Positions 48,690 through 57,031 of a stretch of 64,000 bases of DNA are shown here, piece by piece. How positions within the stretch are numbered: the stretch's first letter is position 1; each line of letters opens with the position of its first letter. Source of the stretch: Mucilaginibacter sp. OK098 (GTDB lineage: Bacteria; Bacteroidota; Bacteroidia; Sphingobacteriales; Sphingobacteriaceae); assembly GCF_900142915.1 (NCBI RefSeq), contig NZ_FRCM01000002.1:434001-498000 (forward strand), given 5' to 3'. Made by a program: the position numbers and the translations under genes. Under the pieces are notes generated by a model that did no database searches, was not told where the DNA came from, and saw only the letters and a list, made by a program, of their open reading frames with translations.

Positions 48690-50351
48690 TTACAACGAAA
48701 TCCCCCGTTTCCACGGGATCCAGTCATCCTGGCCTAATTGTACCGATTTTGGTTCAAGCTCGCCACTGGCAACTTTTATCACATAATCCAATATTCTTTC
48801 GCCGGCTTGCTGGATGGTTTCATCGCCTTCTATAATTGTTCCGCAGTTAATGTCGATAATATCGGGCATTTTAGTTGCGGTAGCAGTATTGGTTGAGAGT
48901 TTGATAACAGGCGTTACAGGATTACCTGTTGGCGTACCCAGGCCGGTTGTAAATAATACAATGTTAGCCCCTGCCCCTACTTCGGCTGTGGTGCTTTCCA
49001 CATCGCTGCCGGGGGTGCATAATAAATTCAGACCGGGTTTGGATACTTTTGCGGGATAGTCCAACACATCGGCAACAGGCGAAGTCCCACCTTTTTTTGC
49101 TGCTCCTGCAGATTTTATGGCATCCGTTATCAAACCATCCCTGATATTGCCGGGCGAAGGGTTGGCATAAAAGCCCGAGCCATCCGCTTCTGCACGTTTG
49201 TTGTAGGTGGTCATCAGCTGCATAAAGTAGTTGGCTTTGTCTTCATCCACACAACGGTCGCTTAGCTCCTGCTCAACGCCGCAAAGCTCCGGGAATTCGG
49301 ACAGGATAACCGAACCGCCCATGGTAACCAGCAAATCAGACACGTATCCTAATGCCGGATTTGCCGAAATGCCTGAAAACCCATCAGACCCACCACACTC
49401 CAACCCGATGCATAATTTTGACAGTGGTGCAGGTGTACGTTCTGTTTGATTAGCCTGCATTAATCCTGCAAAGGTTTGTTTCAATGCCTGCTTTAGCAGA
49501 TCGCTTTCGGTACCTACTTTTTGCTGTTCCAGTATCACCAACGGTTTGCTGAAATTGGCATCGCGTACTTTTATTTCCTGCTGCAAAATACTTACCTGCG
49601 CGTTCTGACAGCCAAGACTTAATATAGTTGCACCCGCCACATTTGGATGGGTAACATAGCCGGCTATCAATCCGCACAGGGTTTGCGCATCGCTCCGATT
49701 GCAACCGCAACCCATTTCGTGGGTAAGGAATTTTATCCCGTCGATATTTTTAAAGAACCGGTTTGATTTAGCTTTGTCGGCAGTAACCTCTATATCTGCA
49801 TTCAGAATCTCCTCAACAGATTTACCCGCCTGGTATAGATCTATCAGCTGGTCAACATCCCCTTCATAGCTTTTTGCTTTTTTGTAGCCAAGCTTATCAA
49901 CCAGGGCTTCTTTCAGCACATCAACGTTACGATTCTCACAAAAAACCATCGGCACAACAATCCAGTAATTGCCTGTACCAACAGAACCATCTGCACGGTG
50001 GTAGCCATTAAAAGTTTTGCCTGTATACTTTGCGGTATCAGGCTGATGCCAGTCGAGCTTGCGTTTGCCCAGATGGAATTCGCCTGATGCATGGTGAACA
50101 GTTTGTGTGCTTATAGGCCCGCCTTGCAGGATTGGCTGCGTTGCCTTGCCTACCAGTACCCCGTACATAAAGATCTCCCCGCCGGGTTGCAGCGCATTGA
50201 TGCTGAACTTATGCTTGGCATCAACCTTATCCGTTAACTTAAAGGTTTGGCCTTCAAAGTTAATTTCTGCACCTTGTGGCAGGTTTTGCAAAGCCACCAA
50301 TACGTTATCTTTCGGGTGGATGCGGATATAGCTATGTTTCTCTGTCGACAT
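48690..50351 (-). CDS. UxaA/altronate-dehydratase-family enzyme (probable L-fuconate dehydratase)
   Basis: A 553-aa Fe-dependent hydro-lyase with an N-terminal SAF domain (about 1-75; DNVLVALQNLPQGAEINFEG) fused to the UxaA C-terminal domain. Conserved elements are HEMGCGCNRSDAQTLCGLIAG with the Cys cluster, TILSLGCQN, ECGGSDGFSGISANPALG, and LLCTPGSDVES. Altronate dehydratases share this design; location between GH29 fucosidase and the SDR/FAH genes suggests that here it dehydrates L-fuconate to 2-keto-3-deoxy-L-fuconate. That substrate is inferred. It starts 5 nt after the fucosidase stop. Confidence 0.9.
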   Translation of the reverse strand: MSTEKHSYIRIHPKDNVLVALQNLPQGAEINFEGQTFKLTDKVDAKHKFSINALQPGGEIFMYGVLVGKATQPILQGGPISTQTVHHASGEFHLGKRKLDWHQPDTAKYTGKTFNGYHRADGSVGTGNYWIVVPMVFCENRNVDVLKEALVDKLGYKKAKSYEGDVDQLIDLYQAGKSVEEILNADIEVTADKAKSNRFFKNIDGIKFLTHEMGCGCNRSDAQTLCGLIAGYVTHPNVAGATILSLGCQNAQVSILQQEIKVRDANFSKPLVILEQQKVGTESDLLKQALKQTFAGLMQANQTERTPAPLSKLCIGLECGGSDGFSGISANPALGYVSDLLVTMGGSVILSEFPELCGVEQELSDRCVDEDKANYFMQLMTTYNKRAEADGSGFYANPSPGNIRDGLITDAIKSAGAAKKGGTSPVADVLDYPAKVSKPGLNLLCTPGSDVESTTAEVGAGANIVLFTTGLGTPTGNPVTPVIKLSTNTATATKMPDIIDINCGTIIEGDETIQQAGERILDYVIKVASGELEPKSVQLGQDDWIPWKRGISL

Positions 50352-50356
50352 TATTA

Positions 50357-51724
50357 TTAGTTAAGGGTAAGTTCCACTACCGGGATCTCATACAACGGCT
50401 TTTTAGCAGGAAGCGTTAAGATCAAATCATCAGGGTTTGTGGCCGATGGCTTGTATAACAGCTCCGAAGCATCGTTTAAAAACGCCGCATATTTAATTTT
50501 GCCCGCGTAACCCGGCAAAGTTATTGTTCCACCTGCCGGGTAATCATACAAATGTACGTACAGACGTTTGGTTTTTGCATTATAAGTTAGCTTATCATTT
50601 TCAGGTACCTTATAGGTATCGGGTGCAAAAGTACAATTATAGATAGCACGGTTGTTGGCATGCATCCAGGTAGCCAGGCTATCTAATGCGCGGGTTGCAC
50701 GGTAATCAAACTCGCCTCTGGCGGTTGGGCCCACATTCAAGATCAGGTTACCACCATTGCTAACTGAGGTAATCAATAAGTCCAATAACTGGCGGTGGGT
50801 TTTCCATGTATTTTCATCGCGGTAGTAACCCCATGATCCGCTAAAGGTTTGGCAGGTTTCCCAGGTTTTGCCATGATATTTTGCCAGTTCGGCTGTACTT
50901 ACCTGTTCAGGTGTTTCAAAATCGGCGCCGTCTTTATATTCATTCAGGTCGAGCCTGTTATTTACTATTATACCTGGCTGCAATTTTCTTACTAGTTTCA
51001 ACAGCTCTACCGATCCCCAATCTTTAGCGCCTTTTCCGCGCCCGCGCCGCTGCCCTTTTTTATCCCACGACCAATCCAGCCACAGCACATCAATTTTACC
51101 ATAATTGGTTAACAATTCGGTAAGCTGGTTGCGCATATACTGCCTGTATTTAGCCATATCACGCCCTTTATTTAAACGATCATAATTCGCCTGGCTGGTA
51201 TCCACCTGCACAAGGGGATGAGCGTCGTCCATTGTATAATCCGGGTGGTGCCAGTCCAGCAATGAATAATAGAAGCCAACCTTCAATCCCTGTGCCCTTA
51301 CAGCATTTACATATTCGCGCACCAGGTCGCGTTTTGCCCCGGTATTGGTAGATTTATAGTCGGTATATTTTGAATCGAACAAACAAAAGCCTTCATGGTG
51401 TTTGGTTGTCATCACCATATATTTCATCCCGGCAGCTTTAGCCTCTTTAGCCCATTTTGTTGGGTCGAAATAATCGGGGTTAAACTGGTCGAAATATTTC
51501 TGATACTGTTCATTGCTCAGATGCTCATTGTGTTTTACCCACTCGTGCCTTGCGGCACCCGAGTAAAGGCCAAAGTGGATGAACATGCCGAAACGGCTAT
51601 CCGTCCACCATTCCATTCGTTTTTGCTTTTGGGCATCAGTTTCCGTGCCGCTCTGTTTTTGGGCAAACACCGGCGAGCCGCTTATTAAAGCCAGCAAGAA
51701 GATTAGTTTTAGTTTTTTAAGCAT
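50357..51724 (-). CDS. Alpha-L-fucosidase (GH29)
   Basis: A 455-aa secreted fucosidase. The signal peptide is MLKKLKLIFLLALISG with cleavage near VFAQ. The catalytic barrel contains WWTDSRFGMFIHFGLYSG, MVMTTKHHEGFCLFDS and the nucleophile Asp217 in DVLWLDWSWDK. The C-terminal beta domain ends in EIPVVELTLN. It releases L-fucose from host or algal glycans in the periplasm or outside. The fucose-oxidation genes follow in the same transcript, so degradation of the sugar and its use are coupled. GH29 subfamily is not determined. Confidence 0.95.
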   Translation of the reverse strand: MLKKLKLIFLLALISGSPVFAQKQSGTETDAQKQKRMEWWTDSRFGMFIHFGLYSGAARHEWVKHNEHLSNEQYQKYFDQFNPDYFDPTKWAKEAKAAGMKYMVMTTKHHEGFCLFDSKYTDYKSTNTGAKRDLVREYVNAVRAQGLKVGFYYSLLDWHHPDYTMDDAHPLVQVDTSQANYDRLNKGRDMAKYRQYMRNQLTELLTNYGKIDVLWLDWSWDKKGQRRGRGKGAKDWGSVELLKLVRKLQPGIIVNNRLDLNEYKDGADFETPEQVSTAELAKYHGKTWETCQTFSGSWGYYRDENTWKTHRQLLDLLITSVSNGGNLILNVGPTARGEFDYRATRALDSLATWMHANNRAIYNCTFAPDTYKVPENDKLTYNAKTKRLYVHLYDYPAGGTITLPGYAGKIKYAAFLNDASELLYKPSATNPDDLILTLPAKKPLYEIPVVELTLN

Positions 51725-51754
51725 AGGTTTATTGTATAGTTGGTTAGTGGATTT

Positions 51755-51839
51755 AAGAAGTCAAGAATCAGGAGTCAAGATAGAAAATGTAAATTGCTTT
51801 AATATCTTGATTCTTAACTCTTGATTTCCTGACTCTTTT
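51755..51839. repeat. TCAAGAATCAGGAGTCAAGA foldback repeat
   Basis: The left arm (51755-51781) and right arm (51804-51839) of AAGAAGTCAAGAATCAGGAG / TCTTGATTTCCTGACTCTT type pair imperfectly. It fills the mutarotase-fucosidase spacer. Same family as 12611-12704 and 30551-30695. Confidence 0.65.
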
Positions 51840-51841
51840 CT

Positions 51842-52171
51842 CTATAGTTCAAAAATCTTATTCATCAGCACCCATTTCTCCCCTTTCAGTGCGCCTTTTA
51901 CCGGTTGCTGGTATTTCCACATCAGGTCTTCCCACTCCTGCACTTTGACGTTGCCCGCGTCCATTTCGCCCTTGCGCTCAAAGCTAAAGGTATCATTAAC
52001 TTCCATTATCATAAACAGGCGGGTATCAAAACGGCAGATCTCCATACCGGTTATACCTGAATTTACAATACTTTCCCTTATCTCAGGCCAAATAGACTCA
52101 TGATGTTTTTCGTACTCCGCTATTAAGGCAGCGTCGTCTTTCAGATCGAGGGTTAAATAATACTTAGGCAT
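51842..52171 (-). CDS. L-rhamnose/L-fucose mutarotase (RhaM/DUF718 family)
   Basis: A 109-aa ferredoxin-like aldose 1-epimerase. The start MPKYYLTLDLKDD, the YEKHHESIWPEIRESI stretch with the active-site His, and the C-terminal region LMWKYQQPVKGAL are typical of this family, which equilibrates anomers of L-rhamnose or L-fucose. First in the fucose operon, directly before the fucosidase, so L-fucose is the probable substrate. A palindromic operator lies at its promoter. Confidence 0.9.
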   Translation of the reverse strand: MPKYYLTLDLKDDAALIAEYEKHHESIWPEIRESIVNSGITGMEICRFDTRLFMIMEVNDTFSFERKGEMDAGNVKVQEWEDLMWKYQQPVKGALKGEKWVLMNKIFEL

Positions 52172-52193
52172 GGTGCAGAATTCAGGCGATTTG

Positions 52194-52212
52194 GTACAAC
52201 TGTCAATTGTAC
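52194..52212. promoter_or_regulatory. GTACAA-N7-TTGTAC operator at the fucose operon promoter
   Basis: A 6-bp inverted repeat with a 7-nt centre. On the minus strand a near-consensus -7 element (TAATTTTTG) ends at its upstream edge, so the site would straddle the transcript start of the mutarotase-led operon and fits repression by an L-fucose-responsive regulator. No such regulator gene is in the window. Confidence 0.5.
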
Positions 52213-52279
52213 AAAAATTAATGATAAAAAGGAGAAAAAATGGTTAAAATATTATCAAGAAGCTTATAAGTTTCTAACG

Positions 52280-52632
52280 CGGGTTGCTTCGAATGATGTT
52301 TTATTTTAGAACTTAATGACCCTCCCGCTCAATTGCCGCGGAGGCTGCTACTTTTTTCTTGATAAAAAAGTAACCAAAAACTAAGCGTAGCGATTTCATG
52401 AACGCCTTAAAAAACGAACAACTGGTGAATAAATCAAGTCAGCAGAAATGCTTCTTTGCGCTCCGGGCCTTTCACGCACAAATCCGAAAAAACCACGGGC
52501 TGGAATCTTTTTGCCGGGCTACCCTATCCCGTGCAGACCTTGTATGCAAAAACTTCCTATGCCCCTTGCCCCCGCTTTGGGCCAGCAGTTTTTTCGGATT
52601 TTTGCCGAAGCTTGTCTGCTGACGGGAAGAAA
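52280..52632. repeat. Interspersed repeat family B, copy 1 (about 353 bp)
   Basis: Begins CGGGTTGCTTCGAATGATG and includes CTCCCGCTCAATTGCCGCGG, AGTAACCAAAAACTAAGCG, GGAATCTTTTTGCCGG and TGCCGAAGCTTGTCTGCTGA blocks, ending near GACGGGAAGA. The same order of blocks recurs at 58439-58798. Reading frames in this span come from the repeat and are not called. Internal hairpins include ACTTTTTT-CTTGAT-AAAAAAGT and a long CCGAAAAAAC/TTTTTTCGG pair. Confidence 0.8.
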
Positions 52633-52737
52633 ATATTACAAACCAAAACTGCATCGACCCACTATCAATAAAATTAACATAGGATTATATTATCCAATAC
52701 ACTAATTTTAACCACGTTCACCGTAAGCCCTACCGGC

Positions 52738-54102
52738 ATGAAAATATTAAGACATCACCTTCACTTTATTCCTGTTTTATGTATTATGATCTGCCTTTTG
52801 ATGCCTTCGGGCGGAAAAGGGCAAAGGGTTGCAGCACATCGTAATACCGCCCGGTGCCTGATTGTTTCGGATATTCATTTTAGCCCCTTTTATGATACAA
52901 GTTTGGTAAGCAGGTTGAAGGCGTTGCCTTACGACCAATGGGACTGGATCTTTAAAGCGTCAAAAGTATCTTATGATTTCGCTACCATGCGCGGGCACGA
53001 TTCAAACTACGGCCTGTTAATATCGGCAATTAAGAGCATGAAATCACAATTTGATGCAAAGCACCCTCCGGCTTTTATTGTGCTGGCCGGTGATTTTATC
53101 TGGCACGGGAATGCCGAACCAGCGTCGTTTTCTAAACTGCCCGACAGTATAAAAAATCCTTTTAAAATAAATGCCATTAAGTTTTTGGCACAACTGTTCA
53201 GGGCTAATTTTCCGTATACCCGGATCATTCCGGCGTTGGGGAACAATGATACGGATATGGGTAACTATCATAAGCAAAGCCCGGCTTTCCTCAACGGGTT
53301 TGCGGATGCATGGGAAAAGGATGGCCCGGATAGATATGGCAATTCATTAAGAAGCGAAGGGTATTATTCTTATCATCCTGCAACTGCACCCAATTTGAAA
53401 TTCATCGTTATTAACAGCAGTATGGTGGGCTTTAATCCTTATTTAGTAAAGCCATTTCCCGATGCTGATGCCCAAAAGATGTTTGCCTGGCTGGGCAGCG
53501 AATTGCATGCGGCCCGGAAAAATCATAATGATGTGTGGATAATTTCGCACATTCCACCCGGTAAAAATATTCATGACAGTAATGAAATGTGGCGCGACGA
53601 CTATTCGCAAATGTTTGTTGATACTGTTGCCAAATATGCGCGTACCGGCAATAAAATAACAATCAGGACAATAATTGCCAGCCATATTCACCGGAATGAT
53701 CTCAGGGTGATAACCAATGGCGCTGGCCCTGTTGCGTACATCCGCACAGTGCCGTCTGTGAGCCCTGTTTACGGTAACAACCCATCTTATGAGATAGCGG
53801 AGTTCGATAAAAACACGAACACGCTTGTTAATGAAAAGACGTATTACTTTGACCTGGCCAACAGTGCTAAGCAATGGAACAACACGTTTGATTTACGAGA
53901 GCAGCTTAGTTTGCCTGCAATTAATCCGCATGCTATTGCCGGGTTTATCAATAAGTTTAAAACAGATACTACGGGGTTAGGCGCATATATCAAGTATTTT
54001 AATGTAGGGGCGATTGTACCGGTTACTGCTGATCCAAAAAATTTAAATACGGTTAATTATATGAATTATTTAGGGGCCGATGTTTTGAAAGCGGGGAAGT
54101 AG
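52738..54102 (+). CDS. Secreted metallophosphoesterase (acid-sphingomyelinase-like)
   Basis: A 454-aa exported phosphoesterase. A signal peptide with hydrophobic PVLCIMICLLMPS is cleaved near KGQR. The calcineurin-type metal motifs are DIHFSPF (Asp/His), LAGDFIWHG (GD), GNNDTD (GNxD/E), SHIPPG and ASHIHRND (GHxH-like) in the right order. The long insert between the first and second motif is a trait of sphingomyelinase-like phosphodiesterases. The substrate may be a phospholipid head group or phosphodiester; this is uncertain. Confidence 0.88.
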   Translation: MKILRHHLHFIPVLCIMICLLMPSGGKGQRVAAHRNTARCLIVSDIHFSPFYDTSLVSRLKALPYDQWDWIFKASKVSYDFATMRGHDSNYGLLISAIKSMKSQFDAKHPPAFIVLAGDFIWHGNAEPASFSKLPDSIKNPFKINAIKFLAQLFRANFPYTRIIPALGNNDTDMGNYHKQSPAFLNGFADAWEKDGPDRYGNSLRSEGYYSYHPATAPNLKFIVINSSMVGFNPYLVKPFPDADAQKMFAWLGSELHAARKNHNDVWIISHIPPGKNIHDSNEMWRDDYSQMFVDTVAKYARTGNKITIRTIIASHIHRNDLRVITNGAGPVAYIRTVPSVSPVYGNNPSYEIAEFDKNTNTLVNEKTYYFDLANSAKQWNNTFDLREQLSLPAINPHAIAGFINKFKTDTTGLGAYIKYFNVGAIVPVTADPKNLNTVNYMNYLGADVLKAGK

Positions 54103-54320
54103 GTTGGCGGTTGCTTAGCACATTTATAGCCTATTTTTGACATGCCCAAATACTCAAGATCTAAACGCCACGATTTTCATTATAATACCCTTTGTATCGG
54201 AAGCAAACAGCCGGTGTCCGATATCGAACGAACAACCGCTCATTTAATATTTAATTAAGTTAATATCAATTACTTACAACTTGGCATTGTATTTATTGCA
54301 CCTTTGTTATAATTGGTCGT

Positions 54321-56729
54321 ATGCTTAAAAATTATCTTAAAATCGCCTGGCGAAACCTGTGGAAACACAAAACCTTTTCTTTTATCAATATTTTAGGCCT
54401 TTCAGCAGGTATTACGTTTACTTTGTTGATCGGCACTTACATATGGGGCACCCTGCAGGTGAACCAGGAACTTAAGGACATAGATAATCAATATGTTATC
54501 CTGAGCAAATGGAAAGATCCAAACATGGGTAACGAAGCCAGCGGGATCCCTGAATTATCAAAAACGTTAAAAGTAAATTATCCGGGCCTGGTAGCGAATT
54601 ATTATAATGCTGCCGTGGCTATTACCAATGTATCCAAAGGCGATAAGCATTTCCGCGAAGGCATTCTTGTAGGCGACAGTACCCTACTGTCTATGTATGG
54701 ATTCAAATTGCTGGGCGGCGATGTAAAAACAGCCTTACAGGGCACGTTTTCTGTAGTGATCACATCCAAAATGGCTATTAAGTATTTTGGCAAAACAGAT
54801 GTTGTGGGGCAAACCCTCAATTTTCAGGATTTTGCCGGCGGCAATCATGATTATATAATTACAGGGGTGCTCAAGGGATTACCTGCAAACACCATTACAG
54901 GTTTAAGCGGCAATGATAAATTCCAGTTTTTTATTAATGGCAACCTTAACAAATCGCTGCGTACCATCGAAGGCTGGGACAATACCGGCACTGTGGATCA
55001 TATCGAATTGAAAAATGGCGCAGACCCTAAAGCTGTTGAAAATGCGATGCTTGACCTGTTGCGAAAAAATGAAACCGACGATGAGATAAAAAACAATCTT
55101 AAACCATACCTGGCACCGCTAAAAGATTACTACCTGCAAGCCAACAACGGCCTGGTAAAAAAGATGACCTGGACACTATCTTGTATAGCTTTTTTCATCC
55201 TGCTAATGGCAGTGATCAATTTTGTGAATATATGTATTGGCCGTTCATCAGGCAGAATGAAAGAAATGGGCATCCGTAAGGTGATGGGCGGATTGCGAAA
55301 TCAATTGATCTCGCAGTTCCTTACTGAGTCGGTTATCATGGTATTGCTCGCTACGCTGCTTGCGCTCTTTATTTATCCATACGCCGGCAAGTATTTCAGC
55401 GCAGCAATGGGGTATGAAGTTACCGGGCTATTGCTGTTCCCTGCTTATTTTATCCTGATCCCTTTGCTGTTCGTGTTTTTTGTGGGTCTCCTGGCAGGTA
55501 TTTATCCTGCTTTGGTATTATCGGCCCTTGGAACGATCGATTCGCTAAAGGGCAAGCTACATTCAGTGAGAGAAAGTGTGTGGTTACGAAAAACGCTGGT
55601 TGCTTTCCAGTTTGTAACGGCAGCCATTGTTTTTATCGGCGCCATCATCATTTCGCAGCAAGTAGACCTTTTTTTTAAGGGCAATCTTGGCTATAATAAG
55701 GATTACGTTATCTATGCGCAGGTTCCGCGGGACTGGTCGCCCAAAGGCGTAAAAAAAATGGAAGCTATCCGCTACCGGCTGGCCCAAATGCCGCAGGTGC
55801 GCAATATTTCGCTTTCATGGGAAATTCCCGGTGGTATGGATTGGCAAATGCGCAAAACTTTGGTTTCCCGGCAGGGCGCTAACCCAATACAAGGTTTTAA
55901 TACGCAACATTTAATTGCAGATAATCAATACGCCGCCACTTTTAATATTCCTTTAAAGGCCGGAAATTTTTTTAGCCCGGTGGAACGGCCCGATGACTCC
56001 ACAGAGGCAGTGATCAATCAAACCGAGTTGAAGGCACTCGGCTGGAATACCCCGGATGAGGCTATTGGCCAAAAAATTGTATTCCAGGGAAGTTCGTTTA
56101 CTATCTGCGGTGTAACTGCAGATTTTCATTTCGGATCGATGCAGCAACGGATCCAGCCAATCACTTTTACCAATGTTAACGACGTTAATATTTACCGCTA
56201 TCTTTCTATAAAATTGAAGCCCGGTAATATGCAGGGAAACATTGAGGCTTTGCAAAAGAAATGGAGCGAGGTGATGCCGGGTGCCCCCTTTGAGTATAGT
56301 TTTATGGACGACGCCCTTAAAAAATTGTATGCAACAGAAATACAATTAAAAGAAGCAGCATACATTGCTACTGCATTAGCTTTTGTTATTGTGTTGCTGG
56401 GGGTTTTAGGGCTGATATCCCTGAGCATTCAAAAACGCACCAGGGAAATCGGCATCCGCAAAGTACTTGGATCGTCGGTAGCTGGTATAACGGCGCTTTT
56501 TTTGAAAGATTTTTTGAGCGTGATCCTACTGGCTGGCATAATTGCCTGTCCGCTGGCTTATGTAATTATGCACCAATGGCTAAGTGATTACGCCTACAGG
56601 ATTAATATATCGCTAACACCTTTTATTATTTCGATAGGCTTATTAACCATTATAACCGCTATAATTATAGTGTTGCAAACCATTAGGGCCGCTTTTGTAA
56701 ACCCGGTAAAAAGTTTAAAGAGCGAATAA
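54321..56729 (+). CDS. FtsX/MacB-type ABC transporter permease
   Basis: An 802-aa permease with two FtsX modules. The N-terminus (NYLKIAWRNLWKHKTFSFIN) is the standard MacB-PCD opening, a large periplasmic domain follows (about 45-280), then three TM helices around 285-410, a second periplasmic region, and a C-terminal three-TM module (about 680-795). There is no ATP-binding domain, so a separate MacB-like ATPase is required and none is adjacent. Such paralogues are very common in Bacteroidota and often act in export or stress responses. Promoter: TTG at 54281 and CACCTTTG at 54299. Confidence 0.9.
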   Translation: MLKNYLKIAWRNLWKHKTFSFINILGLSAGITFTLLIGTYIWGTLQVNQELKDIDNQYVILSKWKDPNMGNEASGIPELSKTLKVNYPGLVANYYNAAVAITNVSKGDKHFREGILVGDSTLLSMYGFKLLGGDVKTALQGTFSVVITSKMAIKYFGKTDVVGQTLNFQDFAGGNHDYIITGVLKGLPANTITGLSGNDKFQFFINGNLNKSLRTIEGWDNTGTVDHIELKNGADPKAVENAMLDLLRKNETDDEIKNNLKPYLAPLKDYYLQANNGLVKKMTWTLSCIAFFILLMAVINFVNICIGRSSGRMKEMGIRKVMGGLRNQLISQFLTESVIMVLLATLLALFIYPYAGKYFSAAMGYEVTGLLLFPAYFILIPLLFVFFVGLLAGIYPALVLSALGTIDSLKGKLHSVRESVWLRKTLVAFQFVTAAIVFIGAIIISQQVDLFFKGNLGYNKDYVIYAQVPRDWSPKGVKKMEAIRYRLAQMPQVRNISLSWEIPGGMDWQMRKTLVSRQGANPIQGFNTQHLIADNQYAATFNIPLKAGNFFSPVERPDDSTEAVINQTELKALGWNTPDEAIGQKIVFQGSSFTICGVTADFHFGSMQQRIQPITFTNVNDVNIYRYLSIKLKPGNMQGNIEALQKKWSEVMPGAPFEYSFMDDALKKLYATEIQLKEAAYIATALAFVIVLLGVLGLISLSIQKRTREIGIRKVLGSSVAGITALFLKDFLSVILLAGIIACPLAYVIMHQWLSDYAYRINISLTPFIISIGLLTIITAIIIVLQTIRAAFVNPVKSLKSE

Positions 56730-56757
56730 GTGCATCTGCTGTCGCTAGCGAAGTACC

Positions 56758-56967
56758 ATAAGTTAAGCTCATTTTTTACCCGCTGCCGCGGAGCAGGGTC
56801 GCCGATCCGCTGGCTAGCGGAGTCGGCGGGGTGAGTCAAACCGTCAGTGCTTTTGCGTCAATATCGCGCGCAGATTTACCCACCCGGTCATTGCTTCGCT
56901 CGACCTCCCTCCCTTCCGTAAACGGGAAGGAGGGAAGGAAAATTCCTTGACTTAATAACATTGACCC
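56758..56967. repeat. Interspersed repeat family A, copy 3 (split order)
   Basis: It starts with the GTCGCCGATCCGCTGG-GCTAGCGGAGTCGGCGGGGTGAGTC part found at the end of copies 1 and 2, then continues GCGTCAATATCGCGCGCAGA and CACCCGGTCATTGCTTCGC, closing with a CTCCCTTCC hairpin and CTTGACTTAATAACATTGA. Units are therefore in a different order from copies 1 and 2, as in copy 4. Confidence 0.7.
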
Positions 56968-57031
56968 CAGGCAGAGGCTTATTCTTAAACTCAAAAGCTT
57001 CATCCAGCCTGAACAGACAATGCAAAACACA

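Noticed and set aside
52398..52705. Overlapping 60-85-codon frames in several phases around 52.5 kb and 58.7 kb
   Set aside because: They lie in repeat family B. Frames differ between copies and the indels between copies break them, so no coding constraint is visible.
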